DNA of 64,000 nt from Nocardioides sp. zg-1228 (GTDB lineage: Bacteria > Actinomycetota > Actinomycetes > Propionibacteriales > Nocardioidaceae): positions 2,480,001 through 2,544,000 of the forward strand of contig NZ_CP070961.1 in the NCBI RefSeq assembly GCF_017086465.1, given 5' to 3'. This document shows, piece after piece, positions 42,104-50,682 of this stretch. The stretch's first letter is position 1; each line of letters opens with the position of its first letter. Made by a program: the position numbers and the translations under genes. Below the pieces are notes generated by a model that was not told where the DNA came from, did no database searches, and worked only from the letters and a program-made list of their open reading frames with translations.

Positions 42104-43877
42104 CGGTCCCTCTCCTCGTCGGTCGGCTCGGCCGGCTCGCCGGCGCGCTCACGCAGCATCTCCTCGCGCCCCGCCACCTCGGGGCGTCGGCGACGGCGCC
42201 GTCACGCTCGGCGTCGTTGTCCTCCAGCTCGAGCAGCGCGACCTCCGGGTGGTGCAGGTCGAAGGCCGGCGACTCGGAGCGGATGCGCGGCAGCGTGGTG
42301 AAGTTGTGGCGCGGCGGCGGGCAGCTGGTGGCCCACTCGAGGGAGCGCCCCCAGCCCCACGGGTCGTCGACCGGCACCTTCGGGCCCCTGGCCGAGACGT
42401 AGACGTTGTAGAGGAACGGCAGCGTCGAGGCGGCGAGCAGGAACGAGCCCGCCGTCGAGATCTGGTTGAGCGTGGTGAAGCCGTCCTCGGGCAGGTAGTC
42501 GGCGTAGCGGCGCGGCATGCCCTCGACACCCAGCCAGTGCTGGACCAGGAAGGTGGTGTGGAAGCCGACGAACAGCACCCAGAAGTGGAGCTTGCCGAGA
42601 CGCTCGTCAAGCATCCGCCCGGTGAACTTGGGCCACCAGAAGTAGAAGCCGGCGAACATCGCGAACACCACCGTGCCGAACACCACGTAGTGGAAGTGCG
42701 CCACCACGAAGTAGGAGTCGGAGACGGTGAAGTCGAGCGGCGGGCTGGCCAGGATGACTCCGGTGAGGCCACCGAAGAGGAAGGTGACGAGGAAGCCGAT
42801 CGACCACAGCATGGGCGTGTCGAACGACAAGGATCCGCCCCACATCGTGCCGATCCAGTTGAAGAACTTCACGCCTGTCGGCACGGCGATGAGGAAGGTC
42901 ATGCCGGAGAAGAACGGCAGGTCGACGGCGCCGGTGACGAACATGTGGTGGGCCCACACCGCGACCGAGAGCATCGCGATGCCGAGGGTGGCGGCCACCA
43001 GGCCGACGTAGCCGAAGATCGGCTTGCGGCTGAAGACCGGCAGGATCTCGGAGACGATGCCGAAGAACGGCAGCGCGATGATGTAGACCTCTGGGTGCCC
43101 GAAGAACCAGAACAGGTGCTGCCACAGGATCGGACCGCCGTGGGAGGGGTCGAACACGTGGGCACCGAGGATGCGGTCGGCCTCGAGCGAGAGCAGCGCA
43201 CCCGCGAGGATCGGGAACACCATGATCACGAGCATGCTGGTGATCAGCGTGTTCCACACGAAGATCGGCATCCGGAACATCGTCATACCGGGCGCGCGCA
43301 TGCAGATGATCGTGGTGATGAAGTTGACCGCACCCAGGATCGAGCCCAGGCCGGCCATCCAGAGGCCCATGATCCACAGGTCGCCACCCACGCCTGGACT
43401 GCGCACGGCGTCGGAGAGCGGCGTGTAGGCGAACCAGCCGAAGTCGGCGGCACCGGACGGGGTCAGGAAGCCGGAGGCGGCGATGAGGCCGCCGAAGAGG
43501 AACAGCCAGTAGCTGAACATGTTGAGTCGCGGGAACGCGACGTCGGGGGCGCCGATCTGCAGCGGCATGATCACGTTGGCGAAGCCGAAGAACAGCGGCG
43601 TCGCGAACAGCAGCAGCATGATCGTGCCGTGCATGGTGAACAGCTGGTTGTAGAGCTGCTCGCTGACGACCTGGCCGCCCGGGTAGGCGAGCTCGGCGCG
43701 GATCAGCATGGCCATCAGGCCGGCGATCAGGAACCACGCGAACGAGGTGCCCAGGTAGAGCTTGCCGATCAGCTTGTGGTCGGTCGTCGTCAGGATCCGC
43801 ACGACCTGCTGGCCCAGCGGCTTGCGCTCAGGCGGCGGAGTCGCGGCCTGGGGTGCGGGAGCGGTGGTGGCAGTCAC
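41883..43877 (-). CDS. ctaD: Cytochrome c oxidase subunit I, with an apparent 3' single-base frameshift
   Basis: This catalytic subunit has 12 helices and binds haem a, haem a3 and CuB. Visible signatures are [18 protein letters not shown] (CuB/Tyr crosslink region), [10 protein letters not shown] and [11 protein letters not shown]. The literal frame gives 664 residues ending far inside ctaF. After about residue 565 the frame reads RWRGARRCC, unlike the family. One extra C in the CCCC run at 42181-42184 restores [19 protein letters not shown] and a stop at 42100 that overlaps the ctaF ATG. The intact product would be about 592 residues. The gene is functional up to that tail. Confidence 0.92.
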   Translation of the reverse strand: MTATTAPAPQAATPPPERKPLGQQVVRILTTTDHKLIGKLYLGTSFAWFLIAGLMAMLIRAELAYPGGQVVSEQLYNQLFTMHGTIMLLLFATPLFFGFANVIMPLQIGAPDVAFPRLNMFSYWLFLFGGLIAASGFLTPSGAADFGWFAYTPLSDAVRSPGVGGDLWIMGLWMAGLGSILGAVNFITTIICMRAPGMTMFRMPIFVWNTLITSMLVIMVFPILAGALLSLEADRILGAHVFDPSHGGPILWQHLFWFFGHPEVYIIALPFFGIVSEILPVFSRKPIFGYVGLVAATLGIAMLSVAVWAHHMFVTGAVDLPFFSGMTFLIAVPTGVKFFNWIGTMWGGSLSFDTPMLWSIGFLVTFLFGGLTGVILASPPLDFTVSDSYFVVAHFHYVVFGTVVFAMFAGFYFWWPKFTGRMLDERLGKLHFWVLFVGFHTTFLVQHWLGVEGMPRRYADYLPEDGFTTLNQISTAGSFLLAASTLPFLYNVYVSARGPKVPVDDPWGWGRSLEWATSCPPPRHNFTTLPRIRSESPAFDLHHPEVALLELEDNDAERDGAVADAPRWRGARRCCVSAPASRPSRPTRRGTDEGRGMDLRDHHRVRGGRGTGLLVPVRGLDRHLRARHDRAPHRHDHPLPRLPRLAHGPEAGGPQGGRHRRRRR

Positions 43878-44791
43878 TCCTGGCTTCCTTCCTGGGACTG
43901 GCTCTCGCCCAGTCCGGTCTGCGTGGTGGCTTCAGATCCGCCCAGGAGCGGCTCCGCGAGGGTCTGGCCGGTCTCGGCCAGGTCGGCGAGGTAGGCCTCG
44001 TACTCCTCCTGGCTGACCACCTCGACCTCGAAGAGCATCCGCGAGTGGTAGACGCCGCACAGCTCGTAGCACTTGCCGGGGTAGGTGCCCTCCACGGTCG
44101 GGGTGACCTGGAGGTGGTTGATCCGGCCCGGGATGACGTCCATCCGGGTCAGGAACGAGGGCACACCGAAGTTGTGGATCACGTCGGGCGAGTGGAGGTT
44201 GAACTGGATCCGCTGGTTGACCGGCAGGACCAGCACGGGGATCTCGTTGCCGTCACCGATGGTGTAGACGTACTCGTCGTAGGCGTAGTCGCCGTCGTAG
44301 CCGGTGGCGTCGACGTTCTGCTCGCCCAGGCCGTAGTTGAAGGTCCAGCTCCACTGCTGGCCCATGACCTCGACGGTCACGTCGGGGTCGGGCTCGACCT
44401 CGGTCATCACGTCCTGGACCCGCACCGTGTGGAAGAAGAACACCACGCACATCAGCACGGGGGCGATCGTGTAGAACACCTCGAGCGGCAGGTTGTAGCG
44501 CGTCTGCCGCGGGACCTCGTCGGGGCTGCGGCGGCGGAACTTCACCACCGCGTAGACGATCAGGCCCCACACGATGACACCGGTCACCAGTGCGGCGACC
44601 CACGCCCACTTCCACAGCTCGTAGGTGTAGGGGCCCTGCTCGCTGGCCCTGTCGGGCATGGCGAGGTTGCGGATCTGGTGCTGGTCGGCCTCGGAGCACG
44701 CGGCCAGCGCCATCATCGTCACGCCCAGCAGCGCGACCTTCAGGGTGCGCCTCACGGGCGCGCCCGAAAGGTTGGGGACTTGCAGACCCAC
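43874..44791 (-). CDS. ctaC: Cytochrome c oxidase subunit II
   Basis: The 305-residue lipoprotein subunit has a signal peptide with lipobox ALAAC (Cys about 32), two transmembrane helices (about 60-82, 103-125) and a periplasmic-side CuA domain with [12 protein letters not shown] plus the upstream His in [14 protein letters not shown]. The GTG start at 44791 follows a GAGAGAGG site and a TACGCT -10 at 44828-44833. Its stop overlaps ctaD (ATGA). It accepts electrons from the dihaem cytochrome c of QcrC. Confidence 0.95.
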   Translation of the reverse strand: MGLQVPNLSGAPVRRTLKVALLGVTMMALAACSEADQHQIRNLAMPDRASEQGPYTYELWKWAWVAALVTGVIVWGLIVYAVVKFRRRSPDEVPRQTRYNLPLEVFYTIAPVLMCVVFFFHTVRVQDVMTEVEPDPDVTVEVMGQQWSWTFNYGLGEQNVDATGYDGDYAYDEYVYTIGDGNEIPVLVLPVNQRIQFNLHSPDVIHNFGVPSFLTRMDVIPGRINHLQVTPTVEGTYPGKCYELCGVYHSRMLFEVEVVSQEEYEAYLADLAETGQTLAEPLLGGSEATTQTGLGESQSQEGSQE

Positions 44792-44928
44792 TGACGAGCC
44801 TCTCTCTCGGTGCTTCTCGACCCATAGAGCGTATCCCCAACTCGCCGCGCCGTGCGGGGCAGGGTCGGGTGTCGGTCCATCTGCGCAGGTCAGAGTCGCT
44901 CCGCGGCCCCCGCCGGGTGGTCGTGGCA

Positions 44929-44934
44929 TAAGTT
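44929..44934 (+). promoter_or_regulatory. -10 hexamer TAAGTT, leaderless start at 44941
   Basis: The hexamer lies 6 bases before the GTG of the cysteine desulfurase gene, in the 149-bp divergent gap with ctaC. Confidence 0.6.
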
Positions 44935-44940
44935 GCCCCA

Positions 44941-46068
44941 GTGACTGCCCCTCCCGCCGGGCCCGGCGACCTGGACAGCGCGTCCTCGGCGCCGCTGCAC
45001 CCGGCGGCCCGCGAGGTCCTCCTCGCCGCGCTGGAGCGCGGCTACGCCGACCCGCGCCGGCTGCACCGGCCGGGACGGGAGGCGCGGCTGCTGCTCGACA
45101 ACGCCCGCGAGGCGACGGCCGACGCGCTCGGCGTGCGGGCCGACGAGGTGACGTTCACCCCCAGCGGCACCCACGCGGTCCACCTGGGCCTGCTCGGCCT
45201 CGTGCGCGGCTCACGTCGCGGCGACGGGGTCGCGCACTCGGCGGTCGAGCACTCCGCGGTCCGCCACGCGGTGGCCTGGGGTGCCCGCGCGGTCGAGGTG
45301 GGCACCGACATGCACGGCCGGGTCCGCCCCGACCACCTCCTCGAGGCGGCCCGCTCCCCCGGCGTCGGCACCGTCGCCCTGCAGACCGCCAACCACGAGG
45401 TGGGCACCGTGCAGCCCATCGACGAGCTCGCCCTGCCCGACGACGTCGCCCTCTTCACCGACGCGTGCGCGTCGATGGGGCGCTGCGCCCTCCCCGAGGG
45501 TTGGGCGGCGGCCGCCGGCTCCGCGCACAAGTGGGGCGGACCGGCCGGCGTCGGCGTGCTGCTGGTCCGCAAGCGGGCGCGGTGGCGCCCCCCGTTCCCC
45601 GGCGACGACCGCGTCGACGAGCGGTCCACCGGCTTCGAGAACGTCCCTGCCGTGCTCGCGGCCGCCGCCGCCCTGCAGGCGGTCGTGGCCGAGCGCGAGG
45701 AGGTCGGCGCCCGCCAGCACGCGCTCGTGGACGTCGTACGCCGCCGGGTGGCCGCCGAGGTGCCCGACGTGGAGGTGGTCGGCGACCCCGAGCGGCGCCT
45801 GCCCCACCTGGTCACGTTCTCGTGCCTCTACGTCGACGGCGAGGCCCTGGTGGGCGAGCTCGACCGGCGCGGCTTCGGCATCGCCAGCGGGTCGGCCTGC
45901 ACGGCCTCCACCCTGACCCCCAGCCACGTGCTGGAGGCGATGGGGGTGCTCACGCACGGCAACGTCCGCCTGTCCCTCCAGCGCGACACCTCTCGCGCCG
46001 AGGTGGACGCCTTCTGCGACGCCCTGCCCGGCGTGGTCGCCGAGATCCGGTCGCGGGTGGGCATGTGA
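44941..46068 (+). CDS. Class V aminotransferase, probable cysteine desulfurase
   Basis: This is a 375-residue PLP enzyme. The internal aldimine Lys is in GSAHKWGGPAG, the PLP-binding segment is TPSGTHAVHLGLLGL, and the persulfide Cys is in IASGSACTAST. It should take sulfur from cysteine and hand it to an acceptor. The GTG start is 6 bases after TAAGTT. The next gene, a TusA, overlaps its stop (ATGTGA), which points to TusA as the sulfur acceptor. It is smaller and more divergent than the housekeeping IscS/SufS, so it is probably a specialised desulfurase. Confidence 0.87.
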   Translation: MTAPPAGPGDLDSASSAPLHPAAREVLLAALERGYADPRRLHRPGREARLLLDNAREATADALGVRADEVTFTPSGTHAVHLGLLGLVRGSRRGDGVAHSAVEHSAVRHAVAWGARAVEVGTDMHGRVRPDHLLEAARSPGVGTVALQTANHEVGTVQPIDELALPDDVALFTDACASMGRCALPEGWAAAAGSAHKWGGPAGVGVLLVRKRARWRPPFPGDDRVDERSTGFENVPAVLAAAAALQAVVAEREEVGARQHALVDVVRRRVAAEVPDVEVVGDPERRLPHLVTFSCLYVDGEALVGELDRRGFGIASGSACTASTLTPSHVLEAMGVLTHGNVRLSLQRDTSRAEVDAFCDALPGVVAEIRSRVGM

Positions 46069-46307
46069 GCAGGTCCGACGTCGCCCTGGAGCTGGACTGC
46101 CGCGACCTGCCCTGCCCGATGCCGGTCATCGAGCTCGCCCGCCACCTCGGCGACGTGGCGGTCGGCGAGCTGCTCGCGGTGGTCGCACGCGACCCGGCCG
46201 CGGCCGTCGACGTGCCGGCGTGGTGCCGGATGAAGGGCCAGGCCTACGTCGGCGTCGACTCCGCCGACGACGGGACGGCCCGCTACGTCGTACGGCGCCT
46301 GGGCTGA
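46065..46307 (+). CDS. TusA-family sulfur carrier
   Basis: The 80-residue protein has the TusA core LDCRDLPCPMPVIELAR with the persulfide-accepting Cys in the CPxP motif (about 17) and a second Cys three to four residues before it. It overlaps the desulfurase stop by 4 bp and so should be made in equal amounts. The final acceptor of the sulfur (thiolated tRNA, molybdenum cofactor or thio-compounds) is not indicated by neighbours. Confidence 0.88.
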   Translation: MSRSDVALELDCRDLPCPMPVIELARHLGDVAVGELLAVVARDPAAAVDVPAWCRMKGQAYVGVDSADDGTARYVVRRLG

Positions 46308-46326
46308 GCGGGACGGGGCCTGCCGG

Positions 46327-47313
46327 TCAGGGGCGGATCGTGCGCAGGTGCGGCTCGAAGTCGGCGACGGCCTCGTCGCCGTAGGTCGCCGCGCACCGCT
46401 CGAGGAACGCGTGGCGGGAGATCTCGTACTCCTGGGTGCCGACCTGCTCCACCACGTGCACGGCGAGCAGGCAGCCCAGCTGGGCGGCGCGCTCGTGGCC
46501 CAGGCCCCACGTCAGGGCCGCCAGGAAGCCGGCCCGGAAGGCGTCGCCGACCCCGGTCGGCTCGACCTTCTCGATCTCGGGGACCGCGCCCACGACCACC
46601 GACTCCTCGCCCTTGCGGTCGATGCGCACGCCCGCCGGGCCGAGGGTGACCACCCACGTGCCCACGCGTGAGAGGACGTCGTCGCGGCTCCACCCGGTCT
46701 TCTGGGTGATCAGGCTGGCCTCGTACTCGTTGGAGAAGAGGATGTCGGCGCCGTCGATGAGCTGGCGGATCAGCGCACCGTCGCCGAAGGCGAGCTGCTG
46801 GGAGGGGTCGGCCAGGAACCGGTAGCCGCGCTGGCGGCACTCCTCGGTGTGGCGCAGCATCCCCTGCGGGTCGTCCGGGCCGATGATGACGTAGTCGGGG
46901 TCGCCGACGCGGTCGACGATCGGCTTGAGCTCGATCTCGCGCGACTCGCTCATCGCGCCGGCGTAGAAGCTCGCGATCTGCGCCATCGAGGAGTCGTTGG
47001 TGCACACGAAGCGGGCCGTGTGGCGTGTCTCGGAGACGTGCACCGAGTCGCAGTCGACGTTGTGCCGCTCGAGCCAGGCGCGGTAGTCGGCGAAGTCCTC
47101 GCCCACGGCGCCGACCAGCACCGGGCGCAGGCCCAGGTTGCCGAGACCGAAGCAGATGTTGGCGGCACACCCGCCGCGGCGCACGTCGAGGTCCTCGACG
47201 AGGAAGGACACCGAGAGCTTGTCGAGCTGGTCGACGACCAGGCTGTCGGCGAACTTGCCCGGGAAGGACATCAGGTGGTCGGTTGCGATGGATCCGGCAA
47301 CGAGGAGGGACAC
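46327..47313 (-). CDS. PfkB-family carbohydrate kinase (adenosine-kinase-like)
   Basis: The 328-residue ribokinase-fold enzyme has the N-terminal MSLLVAGSIATDHLMSFPG, the substrate motif RRGGCAANICFGLGNLG and the catalytic DTGD-like box GVGDAFRAGFLAAL (catalytic Asp). It resembles the adenosine/sugar kinases of actinobacteria. GTG at 47313 is chosen because the family N-terminus begins there (TAGTGT lies 8 bases upstream). A longer form from ATG 47379 would add 22 residues and overlap the divergent gene's start. Substrate is unknown. Confidence 0.85.
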   Translation of the reverse strand: MSLLVAGSIATDHLMSFPGKFADSLVVDQLDKLSVSFLVEDLDVRRGGCAANICFGLGNLGLRPVLVGAVGEDFADYRAWLERHNVDCDSVHVSETRHTARFVCTNDSSMAQIASFYAGAMSESREIELKPIVDRVGDPDYVIIGPDDPQGMLRHTEECRQRGYRFLADPSQQLAFGDGALIRQLIDGADILFSNEYEASLITQKTGWSRDDVLSRVGTWVVTLGPAGVRIDRKGEESVVVGAVPEIEKVEPTGVGDAFRAGFLAALTWGLGHERAAQLGCLLAVHVVEQVGTQEYEISRHAFLERCAATYGDEAVADFEPHLRTIRP

Positions 47314-47364
47314 GCCGCGAGACACTACCTCCCGGTACGGCTCGGGATACGCATCAGTAGCCAA

Positions 47365-47370
47365 TAGCGT
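47365..47370 (+). promoter_or_regulatory. -10 hexamer TAGCGT, leaderless start at 47378
   Basis: The hexamer lies 7 bases before the first of two adjacent ATG codons of the 84-residue gene. Confidence 0.55.
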
Positions 47371-47377
47371 CGTGGCC

Positions 47378-47632
47378 ATGATGACGTCACGACGCCCCGC
47401 GACCCCCTTCAGCGACGAGCTGGGCACCCCCGCAGAGATGGCCGCCGACGGCCGTGCGGCCAGCCGCAACCTCGGGCTGCAGAGTCGCCTCGAACGAGCC
47501 GCGCGCGCCGCCGGCAGGCCCGCGCCGAGCCTCCACTTCGACGACTACCCCGCCGAGGTCGGCAAGCGCGAGATCCGCGTGTCCGAGGCCGCCGCGCGCC
47601 TCGCCGGCGCCCTCCACCTCCACCTGGACTGA
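47378..47632 (+). CDS. Small basic hypothetical protein
   Basis: The 84-residue protein is Arg/Ala-rich and mostly helical (EMAADGRAASRNLGLQSRL, then EIRVSEAAARLAGALHLHLD), with no membrane segment or known motif. I do not recognise it. The promoter hexamer supports the first ATG at 47378. Its stop codon is the first TGA of an 11-bp tandem repeat array, and a hairpin terminator follows at 47701. Confidence 0.65.
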   Translation: MMTSRRPATPFSDELGTPAEMAADGRAASRNLGLQSRLERAARAAGRPAPSLHFDDYPAEVGKREIRVSEAAARLAGALHLHLD

Positions 47633-47695
47633 CCTTGGACTGACCCGGGACTGACCCGGGACTGACCCGGGACTGACCCGGGACTGACCCGGGCA
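47630..47695. repeat. Six 11-bp tandem repeats (TGACCCGGGAC)
   Basis: One degenerate copy (TGACCTTGGAC) and five near-perfect copies follow each other. The first three bases are the stop codon of the preceding gene. An 11-bp period puts TGA into all three frames. Each unit contains the palindrome CCCGGG. Confidence 0.9.
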
Positions 47696-47700
47696 CGACG

Positions 47701-47727
47701 AAGGCCCCCGCCAGAGGCGGGGGCCTT
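47701..47727. terminator. Bidirectional hairpin terminator
   Basis: A perfect 12-bp stem AAGGCCCCCGCC / GGCGGGGGCCTT with loop AGA lies between the convergent small gene and erpA. It has short A and T ends on both sides, the strongest terminator in the window. Confidence 0.9.
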
Positions 47728-47753
47728 TCGCGTGCCGGCTCAGCGAGCCGGAC

Positions 47754-48113
47754 TCAGTGGAACGAGTCGCCGCAGGCGCACGAGCCGGTGGCGTTGGGGT
47801 TGTCGATCGTGAAGCCCTGCTTCTCGATGGTGTCGACGAAGTCGATCTCCGCACCGTTGAGGTAGGGCACGCTCATCCGGTCGACGACCACGGTCACGCC
47901 GTCGAAGTCGGTGGTGACGTCGCCGTCGAGCGTGCGCTCGTCGAAGAAGAGCTGGTAGCGCAGGCCCGAGCAGCCACCGGGCTGCACGGAGATCCGCAGG
48001 GCCAGGTCGTCGCGGCCCTCCTGCTCCAGGAGACTCTTCACCTTGCCTGCGGCGACAGCGGAGAGGTTGATCTGGTCGGTCCTGCGCTCGGTGGTCGCGC
48101 TCTGCTCGGTCAT
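47754..48113 (-). CDS. erpA: Iron-sulfur cluster insertion protein ErpA (A-type carrier)
   Basis: The 119-residue A-type carrier has the three cluster Cys residues in VQPGGCSGLRY (about 48) and the C-terminal GSCACGDSF (about 113 and 115). It receives Fe-S clusters and delivers them to enzymes such as NadA or Rieske proteins. A GGAG site precedes the ATG. The N-terminal 15 residues are polar and disordered. It stands alone with a terminator directly downstream. Confidence 0.95.
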   Translation of the reverse strand: MTEQSATTERRTDQINLSAVAAGKVKSLLEQEGRDDLALRISVQPGGCSGLRYQLFFDERTLDGDVTTDFDGVTVVVDRMSVPYLNGAEIDFVDTIEKQGFTIDNPNATGSCACGDSFH

Positions 48114-48216
48114 CTCATCACTCCAGAAGTCTCGGGTACTGCTCGGCTCAATGGTCGCACACCGGCGGATATTCCCGGCCGGCCGGCGCAGCCGCGCGTC
48201 CGTCCGTCCACCTGGC

Positions 48217-49299
48217 TCAGCGCGACCAGGTGCGCGCGACCCGGGCGGCGAGGTCGGCGAGGGCCTCGGCCGGGGCGCTGAAGGCGCGCTCCTCCCCCAC
48301 CAGGTCCACGAGCGAGTAGGCGGACTCGATGCCGAGGGCGCGCATCTCGCGCGAGCCGACCAGCACCTGCCCGGCCAGCGCGATGCAGGGACGCAGCGCC
48401 TCGGAGGCGATCTCGGCCACGCCGTAGGGCACCTTGCCCGCGCGGCTGGAGAAGTCGAACGCGCCCTCGCCGGTCACGACGAGGTCGGCCGCGCGCGCCC
48501 GGTCGGCGAGCGAGACCGCCTCGGCGACCAGGCCGATGCCGGGCTGCCGGGTGGCACCGAGGGCGAGCAGGGCGTAGCCGATGCCGCCGGCGGCCCCGGC
48601 GCCCTTGTCGAGCGACGTACGCCGGTCGGTGGCGACGGCGAACGCCTCCAGCCACCCGTCCACCTCGGCGATCCGGTCCTCGGCGACCCCCTTCTGCGGC
48701 CCGAAGGTCTTGGTGGCCCCGAACAGGCCGGTGAGGGGGTTGTCGACGTCGCTCGCCGCCACCAGGGTCACGCCGTCCAGCCGCCGCCGCGCCGGTGCGA
48801 GGTCGACCGTGGTCACCGACCCCAGCGGAGCGGCACCCCCGTCGAGCGGGCCGTCGGACACGGCGCCGAGCGTCGCCAGGACGCCCGCGCCGCCGTCGTT
48901 GGTGCCGGTGCCGCCCAGACCGACCACCACCGTGCGCGCCCCACCCTCCACCGCGGCCAGCACCAGCTCGCCCACCCCGACGCTGGAGGCGGTCTCGACC
49001 GGGCCGGAGACCAGGTGCAGGCCCGCCGCCTGCGCAGCCTCGACGTAGGCCGTCGTGCCGACCCGCAGCACCGCCGCGGGGACGGGCGCGCCGTGCGGGC
49101 CCGAGACCGTCACCGCCGCGAGCTCGCCGCCCATCGCGGCATGCAGCACGTCGACGAAGCCGGGGCCGCCGTCCGCCATCGGGGCGAGGTCGAGGTCGTC
49201 GCCCGGCGCCTGCCGGCGCCACCCGGCGGCGACGGCCTCGGCGGCCTGGACCGCGGTGAGGGTGCCGGCGAACTTGTCGGGGGCGATCAGCACGCGCAT
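48217..49299 (-). CDS. Glycerate kinase (GlxK/GckA type I)
   Basis: This 360-residue enzyme phosphorylates D-glycerate. It has the family N-terminus MRVLIAPDKFAGTLTA, the MADGGPGFVDVL segment, GLGGTGTNDGGAGVL and LVVTGEGAFDFSSRAGK near the C-terminus. Length is normal. A CAGGAT hexamer lies 6 bases before the ATG, a leaderless arrangement. No glyoxylate or hydroxypyruvate gene is adjacent. Confidence 0.93.
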   Translation of the reverse strand: MRVLIAPDKFAGTLTAVQAAEAVAAGWRRQAPGDDLDLAPMADGGPGFVDVLHAAMGGELAAVTVSGPHGAPVPAAVLRVGTTAYVEAAQAAGLHLVSGPVETASSVGVGELVLAAVEGGARTVVVGLGGTGTNDGGAGVLATLGAVSDGPLDGGAAPLGSVTTVDLAPARRRLDGVTLVAASDVDNPLTGLFGATKTFGPQKGVAEDRIAEVDGWLEAFAVATDRRTSLDKGAGAAGGIGYALLALGATRQPGIGLVAEAVSLADRARAADLVVTGEGAFDFSSRAGKVPYGVAEIASEALRPCIALAGQVLVGSREMRALGIESAYSLVDLVGEERAFSAPAEALADLAARVARTWSR

Positions 49300-49340
49300 G
49301 GCTGCATCCTGTCAGTGGGGCCATCCGGCATGCTTGGCGC

Positions 49341-49757
49341 ATGAGCCTGGACCCGATCGTCGCCGAGATCACCGTGCCGGTGACCCCGACCGAGGCCTTC
49401 GTCGGCTTCACGGCCCAGATGGGCGAGTGGTGGGACCCGATGCTGAGCCCCGACCCGGCCACCTTCACCGGCATCGCCATCGACCCCGACGGACCGGTGG
49501 CCTCCGTGCACGGCGACGAGCAGTACGTCTGGGGCAGGGTCGACATGTGGGACCCGATCGGTCGCTACACCCAGCAGTTCTGGCTCGGCCACGCCGAGGA
49601 GCAGCCGACCACCCTCGACGTGCTGTTCACCGAGGCCGAGGGTGGCACCGTGGTGCACCTCGAGCACGGCGGCTGGGCCGACGGCAGCGAGGACGTGCGC
49701 GCGAAGTACACCCACTGGGACGACCTCCTCCGGCGCTACGCCGTCCACGTGTCGTGA
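49341..49757 (+). CDS. SRPBCC / AHSA1-like domain protein
   Basis: The 138-residue single START-like domain has the typical first strand (IVAEITVPVTPTEAFVGFT), MGEWWDPM and the C-terminal helix (HWDDLLRRYAVHVS). It resembles Aha1-domain or activator proteins of unknown ligand. A CATGCT hexamer lies 6 bases before the ATG. The stop overlaps the GNAT gene (GTGA). Confidence 0.82.
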   Translation: MSLDPIVAEITVPVTPTEAFVGFTAQMGEWWDPMLSPDPATFTGIAIDPDGPVASVHGDEQYVWGRVDMWDPIGRYTQQFWLGHAEEQPTTLDVLFTEAEGGTVVHLEHGGWADGSEDVRAKYTHWDDLLRRYAVHVS

Positions 49758-50641
49758 CCGCGACGGTCGTCCGGCCGATGCGCGAGGACGATGTCGCGGC
49801 CTTCGCCGAGATCACCGCGACGTCCTACCACGAGGTCGACACCCGCACCCACCAGCGCGCATGGCCCGATCCCGTACGCCGCCCGGCCGCACGCAACGGC
49901 CACTGGGTCCGGCGGACCCGGCAGGCGCTGGCCACCGACCCGGGCGGCTGCTGGGTCGCGGAGGTCGATGGCGAGCTCGTCGGCGGTGCGGTGTCGCGGG
50001 TGCGTGAGCTGATGTGGATCCTCGCCTCGTTCGCGGTGCGCCCCGAGCACCAGGGCCGCGGCATCGGCACCCAGCTGATGGCGGCCGCGCTGCACCACGG
50101 CCGGGGGTGCCTGCGCGGCATGTTCGCCGCGAGCGCCGACCCCGGCGCCGTGCGCCGCTACCGGCTCGCGGGCTTCGACCTCCACCCGCAGATGATCCTC
50201 ACCGGGGTCGTCGACCGCAGCGCCATCCCGGTGGTCGGCCGGGTGCGCGAGGGCACGGCCGGCGACCGCGACCTGATGGACTCGCTCGACCGGCGCACGC
50301 GCGGCGCCGCGCACCTCGGTGACCACGACCTGCTGCTCGAGCAGTTCCGCCTCGTCGTGACCGACCACTCGACGGGCTCCGGCTACGCCTACGTCGACGA
50401 CGAGGGCGTGCCGGTGCTGGTCGCGGCGACCAACCGGCGTACGGCGTCAGGGCTCATGTGGGAGGCACTGGCGTCCTCGACCCCGGGCGCCCAGGTGTCG
50501 GTGCACCACGTCACCGCGGCCAACGCCTGGGCGCTCGACGTCGGCCTGGCGGCCCGGCTGGCGATCTACACCAACGGATACCTCTGCCTGCGGGGGATGA
50601 AGCCCCCGGCGCCCTACCTGCACCACGGCTCGCTGCTCTAG
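49754..50641 (+). CDS. GNAT-family N-acetyltransferase
   Basis: This is a 295-residue protein with an N-terminal GNAT domain: acetyl-CoA loop RPEHQGRGIGTQLM (about 97-110) preceded by the strand ILASFAV. The C-terminal half is a second, degenerate GNAT-like domain (GYAYVDDEGVPVLVAATN, then NGYLCLRGM), so it is probably a tandem GNAT. Translationally coupled to the SRPBCC gene. Substrate is unknown. Confidence 0.85.
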   Translation: MTATVVRPMREDDVAAFAEITATSYHEVDTRTHQRAWPDPVRRPAARNGHWVRRTRQALATDPGGCWVAEVDGELVGGAVSRVRELMWILASFAVRPEHQGRGIGTQLMAAALHHGRGCLRGMFAASADPGAVRRYRLAGFDLHPQMILTGVVDRSAIPVVGRVREGTAGDRDLMDSLDRRTRGAAHLGDHDLLLEQFRLVVTDHSTGSGYAYVDDEGVPVLVAATNRRTASGLMWEALASSTPGAQVSVHHVTAANAWALDVGLAARLAIYTNGYLCLRGMKPPAPYLHHGSLL

Positions 50642-50682
50642 CCGCGAGCCGCGCAGGCCGCGCAGGCCGCGAGGGGCTGACG

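Noticed and set aside
42100..42184. Programmed frameshift in ctaD
   Set aside because: No slippery heptamer or downstream pseudoknot was evident. A single missing base in a C run is the simpler reading.
46327..47379. Longer PfkB start at ATG 47379
   Set aside because: The added 22 residues do not match the family N-terminus, and that ATG overlaps the start of the divergent gene. GTG 47313 fits better.
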